A stretch of 64,000 bases of DNA from Alphaproteobacteria bacterium (GCA_019752515.1 JAIEMB010000016.1:1-64000); one strand, 5' to 3'; shown: positions 34,182 through 42,898, counted from the first letter of the stretch. Program-made: numbers and translations. The notes: a model not told the origin generated them from the sequence alone.

Positions 34182-34604
34182 ATGCAAATTAAGAAAATTA
34201 TGACCACAGAAGTACAATACATAGAGCCAAGCACAACACTTAAAGAAGCTGCACGTCTTATGAAGGAAAAGGATATTGGAATGCTCCTTGTTGGTGAAAA
34301 CAAGCGACTTACAGGTGTGATTACAGATCGTGATGTAACCATTAGGGCTGTTTCTAAAGGTAAGGATCCAAATACAACGACTGTAAAAGAAGCCATGTCA
34401 CCACAATGTCTTTATTGTTTTGAAGAGGAAACCGTTGAAGACGTTGCAACAAATATGAGTAAAAATCAAATCCGACGGTTACCAGTGCTCAATAAAAGCA
34501 AGGATCTTGTAGGCATTGTCTCTCTAGGTGATCTCTCCAGCAGAGGCGCAGAAATGGCTGCAGCCCATGCTCTTCATTCAATTACCGAGCATACCCGCCA
34601 TTAA
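34182..34604 (+). CDS. CBS-domain pair protein
   Basis: 140 aa, two CBS motifs covering nearly the whole protein ('IMTTEVQYIEPSTTLKEAAR' and 'AMSPQCLYCFEEETVEDVAT'), with the conserved 'GVITDRDVTIRAVSKG' ligand segment. Such stand-alone pairs bind adenosyl ligands and act as energy sensors. Strong ribosome site (AGGAGGAACTGCTC). No partner enzyme next to it. Confidence 0.88.
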   Translation: MQIKKIMTTEVQYIEPSTTLKEAARLMKEKDIGMLLVGENKRLTGVITDRDVTIRAVSKGKDPNTTTVKEAMSPQCLYCFEEETVEDVATNMSKNQIRRLPVLNKSKDLVGIVSLGDLSSRGAEMAAAHALHSITEHTRH

Positions 34605-34882
34605 ATAGTGATTATTTTGGCATTCCTAGGAGAGTCATTTTATTAATGATGCTGCACAAAACTATTGCTTCAATGGCTTGATTCTCTTGGGAATGGTAAT
34701 CACTCCCATGAAGCCTTTGATCGCTAAATGAAATTTAAGACGTAGGCGTTTATTAACGTACTCGTATTGACGAACTTAAAACTACGACAAGAACCTGGGA
34801 AATTTTGTCAAATTGGCCTTTTACTTTGATGAATAATCTTTTCTCTTTAGATAACAATGACAAATAGATGGGTTATGGTAAC

Positions 34883-35350
34883 TTAGTTGGTATACCTAAC
34901 TTTGGTTTTTAGAGCTTTTATAGCTGGAAAATAGCTCCGAAGACTTCCTAGAATTAAAAAAGAATATTGATTAATAAAGTGAGCCGCTTCTTCAGTTGGG
35001 CAACAAAGATCTATTGATTTGTCTTCCATACAAAAGGATCCAAGTTCACTATCCCATATTTCCTCTACAGAAGAAGAACCCATTAACTTGCCAACTTCAC
35101 AGCATATCTTTTTCCATAGGGGGTCTTCTATATGAGAAAGAAGACGATTGACTTGTGGATGCGGGTCCTTATCTAAGGAGAGATTTATTTTAGAAATGTT
35201 CTCAGCAACGCTATGCGCTAACTTCTTTTTAAAAAACAAAGGTAATTTAGGAGAAGGTGATGGGTTTATAGACTGCTTAACATTTGTTATATTTAAGTTA
35301 GTATCTTTAGGATCCTGAGTTACTCTATTATCAAAATTTATATGAGGCAT
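34883..35350 (-). CDS. Protein with a DnaA N-terminal-like domain
   Basis: 155 aa. Residues 1-70 are polar and low complexity. About 74-150 align by eye with domain I of DnaA: 'DPLWKKICCEVGKLMG', 'IWDSELGSF', 'KSIDLCCPTEEAAHFINQY' against LW..C......, W..PL, ...L.L.APN.F....... There is no AAA+ or DNA-binding part. Similar stand-alone DnaA-N proteins occur in alphaproteobacteria and on Rickettsia plasmids, where they may interact with DnaA partners. Assignment is tentative; no neighbour helps. Confidence 0.5.
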   Translation of the reverse strand: MPHINFDNRVTQDPKDTNLNITNVKQSINPSPSPKLPLFFKKKLAHSVAENISKINLSLDKDPHPQVNRLLSHIEDPLWKKICCEVGKLMGSSSVEEIWDSELGSFCMEDKSIDLCCPTEEAAHFINQYSFLILGSLRSYFPAIKALKTKVRYTN

Positions 35351-35442
35351 AAACTTTCCTTGTTTTGCAGGTTTTGAATGGCTTAAAAATTTACTGTTGA
35401 TACCCTCGTCGCTAAAGTCGTCCCTTTAATTAATCTTAAAGT

Positions 35443-35494
35443 AAAGTGGGCAGAGTGCTTATAGGGGAGGCTACTAAAACTCTGCCACTTTTTC
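35443..35494 (+). terminator. Terminator-like hairpin without an obvious upstream gene
   Basis: AAAGTGGGCAGAGT (35443-35456) pairs with ACTCTGCCACTTT (35479-35491), one bulged G, about 22-nt loop, followed by TTTCT on the plus strand. The nearest plus-strand gene ends at 34604, so it may end a small RNA. Confidence 0.5.
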
Positions 35495-35697
35495 TCACTT
35501 TCTAAGAGAGAACTTATTTTTACCATTAAAACACAATAAACATAACAATTTTACTTTATAACTTTTGAAAAACACACATGTACTATTTATTCTTTCAAAA
35601 GTAACTATGGAATGATGCCTCTATTAAAAAATTTTCGCAATCCAATAATAAGGATGCAATATATGCCGCTCGAAACAACATCCTAATTTAGGATACG

Positions 35698-35728
35698 AAT
35701 TTAGCCTCCTAAAATAGGAGGCTAAATT
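35698..35728. terminator. Perfect 14-bp hairpin with 3-nt loop
   Basis: AATTTAGCCTCCTA pairs with TAGGAGGCTAAATT around an AAA loop; no long T tract. Could be a bidirectional terminator or RNA element. Confidence 0.5.
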
Positions 35729-36117
35729 AATTTCTTGTTGAAGTTGCATATTACGAGTCTTTGAATAAGGAACATAAGAGAATTCATACTCTTAAATTCC
35801 TATCTTAAAAAAGACGTATCTAAAAAAATTTCCTTTTTTTTGAACATGATAACTAAAATGAAAAACATAAAATAAAAGTTATTGACGCGTATTTCAAAAA
35901 TATAATAACCTCAACAATAATGTGGGAGATGCTTTGGGCATTATATAAAAATGTCAGTTTATATAGATAACGAGGTTAACAAAAATAGAAATTAGAAAAT
36001 TTTATTAAAATTCATCTAGATTTCTTTGCATATTTGAGAGACAAAAAAATGATTTAATGTCTTATTATATTTTAGTGTTAACTTTTATATAGGATGAAGA
36101 CAAACGAATAGGGAAGT

Positions 36118-37452
36118 ATGAAGAATACGGCTCAAAAATTAAAAGAATGGGCTTTAGATTTCCAAGAAGTCTTCTGGGAAGATGTAAGGGATGAAGTCTA
36201 CAAGCTTAATCCAGAATTAGCGGCAATTTGTGATCAAATTAGTCCTGGCAAAGAATATTCCTTGTTAAAAATACGTTATCCCTATGGAGCAACTATTGTT
36301 CATAAAGGAGAATTTCATCTTCCCTCTGTAGAAGGTAGTTTGTTGTCTCTCAAAGATGAGCGTGTTCCTGAATTTATTAGAGAAAAGCTTAGCTATTGCT
36401 CTATCCCCCTTTCTCTCATTTTACGTAATGATGCAGAAGTGTTTGTTGAAGCAAATCATAGAATTACCTCTCTTAATTTTTTAAAGGCCGGCGACTTATT
36501 TGGGGTTTTTGAGAGCATTAACTATTTAGCTGATACTCCTTCTGACTCCACATGGAGTGTTTCAGCGGGGGGACGCTCCGTTTTTATGATTCCTCGTATC
36601 ACGGACAAAATAGGCCATAACCGCATTAGAAAAGAGTTTGGTATTCGCACAAATGACCCCCCATCTGATTTATCTGATCAGTGGGAAGTTTTTAAAGGTA
36701 TTTATGAGCGTTCTGGCGGAGTTAATATCTGGTGCAACACTATACTCGTTTTTACAAGCAATTGGTTTAGTAACAATAATGATGTGGCATGGCTTAAGTT
36801 TCAGAAATATCTCTTTAAGCTATGTTGGTCTCAACAACAACTTTTTAGAGATGCTGCAGAATTTAGTTTGTTATGGTCCTTATTTGGGGATGAAATTAGC
36901 AATCGAAGTTTAAAGCCGCGTCCTTATCTTGTTGATACGCTTAAACATCTTGTATCCATTGCAAACGGTGCTGGTGTTGCTTTTAAGCCTGCACTTACAG
37001 AAACCGCCCTGCCTGTGTCCTTAATCCAAGACGCATATGTTAACTGCTATAATCTAAAAACCTATATTCCTACCCTAATGCAACCGTGCAAATTAATGGG
37101 AGAAGATAAACAAGTTTACTACTCCCTCACCCTCCCTACTGTGTTAGAAAGCACGCCTTATGTACGAAATGCACCCTCTATCATTGAGGACGAACGAGAC
37201 ATTAAACGTCTTATGGATACTTTAATACGGACTATAAAAGGAAATAGCAATATTATTAACCCGATTAAACACGTAAGATATGATTTTTTTCATTCTGATA
37301 TTGACCAATATGGTGAAATATTAAGCAGCAGAAAAATTGCTGAAGATGACAATGCGTTCATCTTTTTTGGAGCAGAAAAGTTTACCGAGCGTATTTTCTG
37401 TGGGACCTCCCCTTTTTTTAGAGGGTGTATCCGGATATCTGTTACCACCTGA
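36118..37452 (+). CDS. Unrecognised protein (444 aa), first gene of a three-gene set
   Basis: I do not recognise the family. No signal peptide or membrane segment; soluble and apparently intact. N-terminus 'WALDFQEVFWEDVRDEVYKL'; notable stretches are 'LLKIRYPYGATIVHKGEFHL', 'SVSAGGRSVFMIPRITDKIG' and the C-terminal 'FFGAEKFTERIFCGTSPFFR'. Ribosome site AGGGAAG. The next gene, an S-adenosylhomocysteinase-like protein, follows after about 23 nt, and a methyltransferase after that, so a role in the same pathway is inferred. More AT-rich than the flanking housekeeping genes. Confidence 0.7.
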   Translation: MKNTAQKLKEWALDFQEVFWEDVRDEVYKLNPELAAICDQISPGKEYSLLKIRYPYGATIVHKGEFHLPSVEGSLLSLKDERVPEFIREKLSYCSIPLSLILRNDAEVFVEANHRITSLNFLKAGDLFGVFESINYLADTPSDSTWSVSAGGRSVFMIPRITDKIGHNRIRKEFGIRTNDPPSDLSDQWEVFKGIYERSGGVNIWCNTILVFTSNWFSNNNDVAWLKFQKYLFKLCWSQQQLFRDAAEFSLLWSLFGDEISNRSLKPRPYLVDTLKHLVSIANGAGVAFKPALTETALPVSLIQDAYVNCYNLKTYIPTLMQPCKLMGEDKQVYYSLTLPTVLESTPYVRNAPSIIEDERDIKRLMDTLIRTIKGNSNIINPIKHVRYDFFHSDIDQYGEILSSRKIAEDDNAFIFFGAEKFTERIFCGTSPFFRGCIRISVTT

Positions 37453-37475
37453 TTATTTAAATAATAGTGAAGTAT

Positions 37476-38828
37476 ATGAAAAAAGTTAATCATTTTTCCA
37501 ACGAAGAACTGCCTGTGCTCGCATCTATCGTTGAAACGTTTCCTTTGAAGGAAATAGTCTGTTTAGAGTCTGTTGCATTTGTCTGTGTTCAACATCTTTT
37601 ATTCACAACCATTAATTTAATGGATTCTTTAATACAATTAGGAGCCTACCCTGACAATATTCATATCATGGGAAAGCCTTACTCAACTTGCTCGCAGGTT
37701 GTGAATAAATTAACTGAAAAAGGGTGCCATTATTACCCCAATTTACCACAAAACAAAGTTGGCTGTTTCTCAGAATGCTTTTCTAGAGATATAGAATATA
37801 TGTGGCGTGAAGTTTATAATGATCTCAAGAAAAAGAACATCAAGTTAGTGGTAATCTTAGATGATGGAGGAAGTTGTCTTACTAATGTACCAAATTATAT
37901 TAGCAAAAAATTTTCTTTAGTCGGCGTTGAACAAACAACCTCTGGCTTAACAGATATACGTATGCGTCAGCTTTCCTTTCCTGTTATTGAAGTTGCTTCT
38001 TCTGCTGCTAAGCAGCTTGTCGAATCACCTATGATAGCCGAAGCTGTTGTAAACAAGTTGTCAAAAGTCCTTCCAATGGGCCGCTCTAGGCTTTCTTGTG
38101 GTGTTGTTGGAATAGGATCTATTGGAAATGTTATTATACAAAAATTATTATCCTTAAATCATGAAGTTATAGCGTATGATAAGGATCCAGAAAAAAGACA
38201 GATCTTTTTTAAATCCTTATGTACAGCTGATCTCAAGACCTTATTTTCTAAAGCAGAATATATTTTTGGTTGCGCAGGCGAAGACATTACACAAAATTTA
38301 AAAACAGAAGATATTAACACAAATAAAACGTTTATTAGCTGTTCTTCTCAAGACAAAGAGTTTTTAACAATACTAAAAATATTCGAGGAACAACGTTGTC
38401 ACTACGATAATGTCTTAGATCATCTTGAGTGTTCTTTCAACGGTAACACCGTTAGGATCTACCGTGGTGGTTTTCCCATTAATTTAGACAATTCAGGAGA
38501 GTCCGTTGCTGCCAACGACATTCAACTTACACGTGGCTTGTTACTTGGGGGTGTTCTACAAGGCATTTTATATGCGACTCGCTATCCTAAACAAGAAAAT
38601 AAACGCTATATGTTGCATCCTGCTATTCAAAGTTTTGTCGTGGCTCACTGGATGAGGTACGGCTCAACTTTCCTAATTCCCCACCACATACTTGCAGGAT
38701 TCCAGGATTTAGTATGGGTTAAAAGACACTCCCGAGGGACAGAACAAGAGAATGAGCTCATTACTCAAAGTTTTCATTATGATAATTTCTCAATAGGGGT
38801 TTCTGTTTTAATGAGTAATTATGGCTAA
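37476..38828 (+). CDS. S-adenosylhomocysteinase-like NAD-binding protein
   Basis: 450 aa from ATG 37476 (an in-frame GTG lies at 37467). The order of elements recalls S-adenosylhomocysteine hydrolase: an N-terminal half with 'KLVVILDDGGSC' and 'LVGVEQTTSGL' (compare E.TT.G), then 'PVIEVASSAAKQLVES', then a Rossmann domain with 'CGVVGIGSIGNVIIQKLLSL' (GxGxxG), and a C-terminal part with 'VAANDIQLTRGLLLGGVLQG'. Overall it is too diverged to claim the same reaction, and the usual active-site Cys and His blocks are not evident. Paired with an unknown gene and a SAM methyltransferase. Alternative: another 2-hydroxyacid-dehydrogenase-type enzyme. Confidence 0.65.
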   Translation: MKKVNHFSNEELPVLASIVETFPLKEIVCLESVAFVCVQHLLFTTINLMDSLIQLGAYPDNIHIMGKPYSTCSQVVNKLTEKGCHYYPNLPQNKVGCFSECFSRDIEYMWREVYNDLKKKNIKLVVILDDGGSCLTNVPNYISKKFSLVGVEQTTSGLTDIRMRQLSFPVIEVASSAAKQLVESPMIAEAVVNKLSKVLPMGRSRLSCGVVGIGSIGNVIIQKLLSLNHEVIAYDKDPEKRQIFFKSLCTADLKTLFSKAEYIFGCAGEDITQNLKTEDINTNKTFISCSSQDKEFLTILKIFEEQRCHYDNVLDHLECSFNGNTVRIYRGGFPINLDNSGESVAANDIQLTRGLLLGGVLQGILYATRYPKQENKRYMLHPAIQSFVVAHWMRYGSTFLIPHHILAGFQDLVWVKRHSRGTEQENELITQSFHYDNFSIGVSVLMSNYG

Positions 38829-38902
38829 GAAGATTGATTTAGAATGGCTCTTATTTCTAAAGTTAGTGAAAAACCTATAATAGTACGCGCCACTTTATAT
38901 CA

Positions 38903-38926
38903 ATGCAATATAAGATATTATTGCAT
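38903..38926. other. Small AT-rich hairpin before the methyltransferase gene
   Basis: ATGCAATA pairs with TATTGCAT with an 8-nt loop, in the 137-nt gap before the methyltransferase. Significance unclear. Confidence 0.35.
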
Positions 38927-38965
38927 AGCCTTACTTTATAAAATTTAAGATGTAGAAGGAAAAAT

Positions 38966-39715
38966 ATGACAGCTTGGAAATTAAAAAATATTACCGATTC
39001 TTACACTGAAACAAATGAATTTAGGTTTAACAATTATGTTGTTACCCCCCATGTCATGGATATTATTGGGTGTGTGGAAGGTAAATCCTTATTAGATATA
39101 GGTTGTGGGTTTGGAAGATATTTAGATATTTTTAGTAAAGATAGCCCCTTAAAACTTGTTGGGTGTGATATTTCTCCCCATCAAATTGAATTATGCAAAA
39201 AAAATAATAAAAATAAAGAAATAGATTATTATGTATTAGATATCTTGGAGCCTAATAGCCCTACAATTTTAGGTCAGAACAAATACGATATTATCTACAG
39301 TATATTTCTAGTTTTATACATGGAAACTTTGGATAAATTGAAAATATTTTTTGAAAACTGCTATAAATGTTTAAAAAAAGATGGAAAATTATTAACCTGT
39401 ACTTTAGATATTCCAAGCGCTTTAATGTATCCTGAAGTTTTTGATGTATTGGGACTTCCTACAACACCGTTAACTGAGGATGGTAAGTATGTCGATGGTT
39501 GTCCTGTGGAAATTAAAATCACGGAAGAATGTGTTGTTACATCTTATTATAGAGGATTTAATACCTTAAAAGAAATAATGAAAACTATAGGTTTTAAGAA
39601 TGTAAAGAGACGTGATTTAACTTTAGATCATATTGCTTTGCAAGCCTTTAGTAAACAAGAACTCGACATAATCAAAAAATCCAATATACTTTTTTTAATA
39701 GAAGCCGATAAGTGA
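38966..39715 (+). CDS. Class I SAM-dependent methyltransferase
   Basis: 249 aa. Motif I 'KSLLDIGCGFGRYLDIF' near residues 36-52, then 'LVGCDISPHQIELCKK' and 'YDIIYSIFLVLYMETLDKL' follow the Rossmann methyltransferase plan (Methyltransf_11/25 type). Small-molecule type rather than RNA or DNA type, judged from the fold and length. Ribosome site AGAAGGA. It follows the S-adenosylhomocysteinase-like gene: an enzyme that makes SAH next to a relative of the one that removes it. Confidence 0.85.
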   Translation: MTAWKLKNITDSYTETNEFRFNNYVVTPHVMDIIGCVEGKSLLDIGCGFGRYLDIFSKDSPLKLVGCDISPHQIELCKKNNKNKEIDYYVLDILEPNSPTILGQNKYDIIYSIFLVLYMETLDKLKIFFENCYKCLKKDGKLLTCTLDIPSALMYPEVFDVLGLPTTPLTEDGKYVDGCPVEIKITEECVVTSYYRGFNTLKEIMKTIGFKNVKRRDLTLDHIALQAFSKQELDIIKKSNILFLIEADK

Positions 39716-39819
39716 TATAATTTACCCTATACCTGTATAAATACGCTATCTCTATTCAGGAATAACCGGTATTTCTTAGGGTTTTATCTGATTATCGATG
39801 CTATACTGGCGATTAACAA

Positions 39820-39858
39820 AAACACCGATACTACGTTGAATAGTATCGGTGTTTATTA
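39820..39858. terminator. Bidirectional terminator between methyltransferase and mucR
   Basis: AAACACCGATACT (39820-39832) pairs perfectly with AGTATCGGTGTTT (39842-39854), 13 bp with a 9-nt loop, T-rich on both sides, located between two convergent genes. Confidence 0.8.
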
Positions 39859-39878
39859 TGCTTTATGAAAGCTTATAC

Positions 39879-40301
39879 TTAAGCAGCGGCTTTTTTCCGA
39901 TGAGTTCCAAGTCCAATGCCTTTAGCAATACTTCTACGACGCTTAGCATAGTTTGGAGCAACCATTGGATAATTCGCTGGCAAACCCCAACGCTCACGAT
40001 ATTGTTCAGGAGTAATGTTATAAGCTGTTTTCAAGTGACGCTTTAACATCTTTAGCTTACGCCCATCTTCAAGACATACTATATAATCTGGGTGGATAGA
40101 ATCTTCGATCGGCACAGCTGGCTCGGACCGCGAGGTGAGCATAAAAGATTGCCTTGAATTAAGAGAACATAAACTACGGTGAACTAGCTGTATAAAGCTG
40201 GGCAGATCTTCAGAGGCCATCTCATTGTTAGAAACGTATGCAGCTACAATTTCTGAAACCAATGAGGTTGATTCTAAAGATTCGTTTCTGTCTGTCATCA
40301 T
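39879..40301 (-). CDS. mucR: MucR/Ros-family transcriptional regulator
   Basis: 140 aa, PF05443. The C-terminal half 'DYIVCLEDGRKLKMLKRHL', 'TPEQYRERWGLPANYPMVAP' and 'KGIGLGTHRKK' is the Ros/MucR zinc-finger fold that binds AT-rich promoters and acts as an H-NS-like repressor in alphaproteobacteria. The Cys and first His are present, but the second His position, normally in a T-H-[HY] triplet after RHL, reads TAY, so one zinc ligand seems missing. Good ribosome site (AAGGAAGG). Divergent from the MazG-fusion gene. Confidence 0.9.
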   Translation of the reverse strand: MMTDRNESLESTSLVSEIVAAYVSNNEMASEDLPSFIQLVHRSLCSLNSRQSFMLTSRSEPAVPIEDSIHPDYIVCLEDGRKLKMLKRHLKTAYNITPEQYRERWGLPANYPMVAPNYAKRRRSIAKGIGLGTHRKKAAA

Positions 40302-40484
40302 TTACCTTCCTTTTTAAATTAATAATGGCGCTTCTGTATTGCATATTCCAAAAGTATAGTCAATATATTTTTTAACTTAAAAAAATTATAATGCATTGAT
40401 ACGAATTTTTAGAAAAGTTACTATCTTGACGAAAATATACGAATAAAAGAAGTTATTTGATAAATTTTTAAAAGAGATCCCTTC

Positions 40485-41633
40485 ATGACCCTTTCTCGTT
40501 CACCATTAAGACAAGCTTACGATTTAGATTCTAAGGTGGCTCAAGAAGGATTTGACTGGGATTCACCCTTAGAAGCTGCCAATAAAATAAGAGAAGAGTT
40601 AGAAGAAATTCTTGAAGAACTTCATAAAGAATACTCTCCTACCCAACAAAATGCTTTAGAAGATGAAATGGGTGATTTATTTCTTGCATGTGTTACCTTT
40701 GCACGCCATTGCCATGTAGATCCAGAAGAAGCTCTTAAAAAAGGGCTGGAGAAATTTAGAGAACGATACGCACGCTTAAAAAATTATGCAAAGAAAAATG
40801 ACATTTCACTTCATGAAGCCTCTGCTGATCAATTATCAGCACTTTGGCAGAGCCTGAAAAAAGCATCCAGAAACGCGAATATTTTTTTTGCTACTTTACC
40901 TATGAGTATTGGTTTACTCAGTTTAGGTTTTCTTTCCTCAGCAACGGCTGATCAGTTCCTTACGAATACTCCCCAAACACTTGAGCACATGCAAAAGAGA
41001 GTCTATATCTCTTCAGCTATAGCCAAGGCAACCAACCAAAGGACAATCGTTCTCCCAGGAATTGAGTATGATTTGGGACTTCTCCCCGATTTTCAATCTT
41101 ATTTTGTTGTTCCTATTGTACAATCCAAATTACCTATGAAGCATATAGAATATGGCTATGGTGATGTGCGACTTGGATTCAAATATCGATTTATTCATGA
41201 AACCAATACAATTCCGCAAGTTGCTTTTTATCCTATATTTACTTTTCCTTCTGGTGATCCTGATCGTGGTCTTGGAAATGGAGGAAGCTTACAATCCTTA
41301 CCTTTGTGGTTACAAAAAAGCTGGGGACAATGGACACTCTCAGGAGGGGGGGGGTACACGTTTAACCATGCCCCTTTAAAATTTAATTTCTTTTCTGGTG
41401 GTGCACTTTTACGAAGATACATAGGGGATCGCTGGATGTTGGGAGGTGAGTTTTATCTTCAAGGAGCAACAAGCCTTGTTAATCATTCTTCATTGATCCT
41501 TAATTTTGGGGGGCATTATATTTTCACACCCAATCTTGCTTGTGTTTTCAGCTCCGGTCATAGCATTGCGGGTAAGAAGTTCTTAGTCGGATACATAGGA
41601 TTTCGTATTTTATGGGGACCTGGCACCCAATGA
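40485..41633 (+). CDS. MazG-like pyrophosphohydrolase fused to an outer-membrane-barrel-like protein
   Basis: One uninterrupted 382-aa frame with two unrelated parts. Residues 7-125 match the C-terminal MazG domain: 'SPLRQAYDLDSKVAQEGFDW', metal-binding ExxE in 'REELEEILEEL' (38-42) and 'EDEMGDLFLACVTFARH' (E61, D64), 'LWQSLKK'. From residue 140 (ATG at 40902) 'MSIGLLSLGFLSSATADQF' looks like a signal peptide, and the rest is a beta-rich, glycine/aromatic protein ending in 'LVGYIGFRILWGPGTQ' like a transporter-type outer-membrane barrel. No ribosome site precedes 40902. A cytosolic nucleotidase joined to an exported barrel is hard to explain; runs of 6 A and 8 T between the parts make an indel or sequencing error possible. 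Confidence 0.75.
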   Translation: MTLSRSPLRQAYDLDSKVAQEGFDWDSPLEAANKIREELEEILEELHKEYSPTQQNALEDEMGDLFLACVTFARHCHVDPEEALKKGLEKFRERYARLKNYAKKNDISLHEASADQLSALWQSLKKASRNANIFFATLPMSIGLLSLGFLSSATADQFLTNTPQTLEHMQKRVYISSAIAKATNQRTIVLPGIEYDLGLLPDFQSYFVVPIVQSKLPMKHIEYGYGDVRLGFKYRFIHETNTIPQVAFYPIFTFPSGDPDRGLGNGGSLQSLPLWLQKSWGQWTLSGGGGYTFNHAPLKFNFFSGGALLRRYIGDRWMLGGEFYLQGATSLVNHSSLILNFGGHYIFTPNLACVFSSGHSIAGKKFLVGYIGFRILWGPGTQ

Positions 41634-41838
41634 ACTTATTTTACTTTACTTTATTAAACCTTGCGCATCAAAACTAAACTGTGAACAATTCCCTCATTAT
41701 CAATCCCTATATGTTCCTCTCTTGACTTTCAAAACGAGGTTACTTAAAAAAGTATGGTTTAAAAGAATTATTTCTTTTTTATTTGTAATGAGAATTTTTT
41801 CAAAACCTTAGTATGAATTTTAAATAACGGAGAGCAAA

Positions 41839-42888
41839 ATGATGTTTAGTTTACAAAAAATCACAGCATTGCTTCTTATCCTTGCCTTAACCTATGGGAA
41901 TGATGCAAGTGCTAAATCAAAAACTTTAAAGAATTCTGACGATTCATCGAACAGAGTGGCGAGAGGCATTGTGCGGCAAAAAGCTAATAAAGCCGATCAA
42001 AAGAAAACTAAACGCGTTGTTACACCAAATTCAAAAGAAAACCCTAAAGCAGCTCCTAAAGGTCGTAAACTTTCAGGAGCACAACAAAGAAAAGTAAGAG
42101 AATTGGTTAAGAAATCTCTGGCAAAACCATCCCCCTCTGCAAAAAAATCCCGTATCTCTCGCTCTCAAACTCAGCCCACAAAAGCTCGTGCAAGAAAGAA
42201 AGCTGATCTCAATACTCATAGCGTTAAAAGAAGAAAAGTCACTGCGAGGATACCCTCTTCTAAAAGCAAATCACCTGCTATAAAGAGGCAAGAAGCAACC
42301 CCTAGGACATCACCTGCAAGGAAGCCACAAGTAATTACTCGAGCAATACCAGGTAAGAAAATTGACGTGAAGCCTAAGGCATCACCAGCAAGGAAGCCGG
42401 CAACTAAAGCTTCTGTAAAAAAGCCAAATCCTATTCCTGTTGCAACCTTCCCGAAGAAATCAGGAGTAGCCCCGAAAACAGCTCAAGCAAAAAAGCCTTC
42501 TTCTGGGAGAAGGAGCCCTACATCGAAAAAAGAAGAAAGCAAAAAGAAGAATTCTGGAAAGGCTCCTGTATTTGAAGCCCCAAAAGAATACGGTGTAAAA
42601 GTAAAAGATCTCTCAAAGGATCAAAAAAAGAAGACCGAACAGTATCTAGGCGAGGGCTTATATAAAGAAGGGACAATCAGATTTGCCCACCCCGATCTCA
42701 AGGCTCCTGATTACGATCAATTCTTAGAAATTATGAAGCAAGAACGTAAGAATAAAGGGAAAAAAACAGGGAAATCCCTTTATACATTTGAACAACATTA
42801 CCAAAATCCAAAATACGAACCCGCTTGGCTGAGCAAACCTATTCTTTCAACTCCTAAGGCAAAGTTTGGCCCATTTGCCATCCGTTAA
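41839..42888 (+). CDS. Exported, extremely basic Lys/Pro/Ala-rich protein (349 aa)
   Basis: Signal peptide MMFSLQKITALLLILALTYG...ASA, then about 215 residues of low-complexity K/R/A/P/S sequence with loose repeats such as 'KASPARKP' and 'RTSPARKP', recalling histone H1-like tails. The last 110 residues form a different, probably folded domain ('YGVKVKDLSKDQKKKTEQYL', 'FEQHYQNPKYEPAWLSKP'). Family not recognised. Ribosome site GGAGAG; ATG at 41839 or 41842. Followed by a strong terminator, so it is a single-gene unit. Could bind acidic polymers such as DNA or LPS outside the cytoplasm; this is inference. Confidence 0.75.
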   Translation: MMFSLQKITALLLILALTYGNDASAKSKTLKNSDDSSNRVARGIVRQKANKADQKKTKRVVTPNSKENPKAAPKGRKLSGAQQRKVRELVKKSLAKPSPSAKKSRISRSQTQPTKARARKKADLNTHSVKRRKVTARIPSSKSKSPAIKRQEATPRTSPARKPQVITRAIPGKKIDVKPKASPARKPATKASVKKPNPIPVATFPKKSGVAPKTAQAKKPSSGRRSPTSKKEESKKKNSGKAPVFEAPKEYGVKVKDLSKDQKKKTEQYLGEGLYKEGTIRFAHPDLKAPDYDQFLEIMKQERKNKGKKTGKSLYTFEQHYQNPKYEPAWLSKPILSTPKAKFGPFAIR

Positions 42889-42898
42889 ACCATACTCA

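Larger units (their letters stand above)
35351..36117. other. 767-nt AT-rich intergenic region
   Basis: No gene of convincing quality on either strand. It holds two clear hairpins (listed separately) and separates the DnaA-N-like gene from the unknown three-gene set. The AGGGAAG ribosome site of the 444-aa gene lies at its right end. Confidence 0.6.

Noticed and set aside
34605-34882. Possible transposase tail in a short plus-strand frame (..TRIDELKTTTRTWEILSN)
   Set aside because: Only about 35 codons, no firm match to any transposase family.
35882-35906. TTGACG ... TATAAT upstream of the 444-aa gene as a promoter
   Set aside because: The spacer is only 13 nt, too short for a sigma-70 promoter, and it lies over 200 nt from the start.
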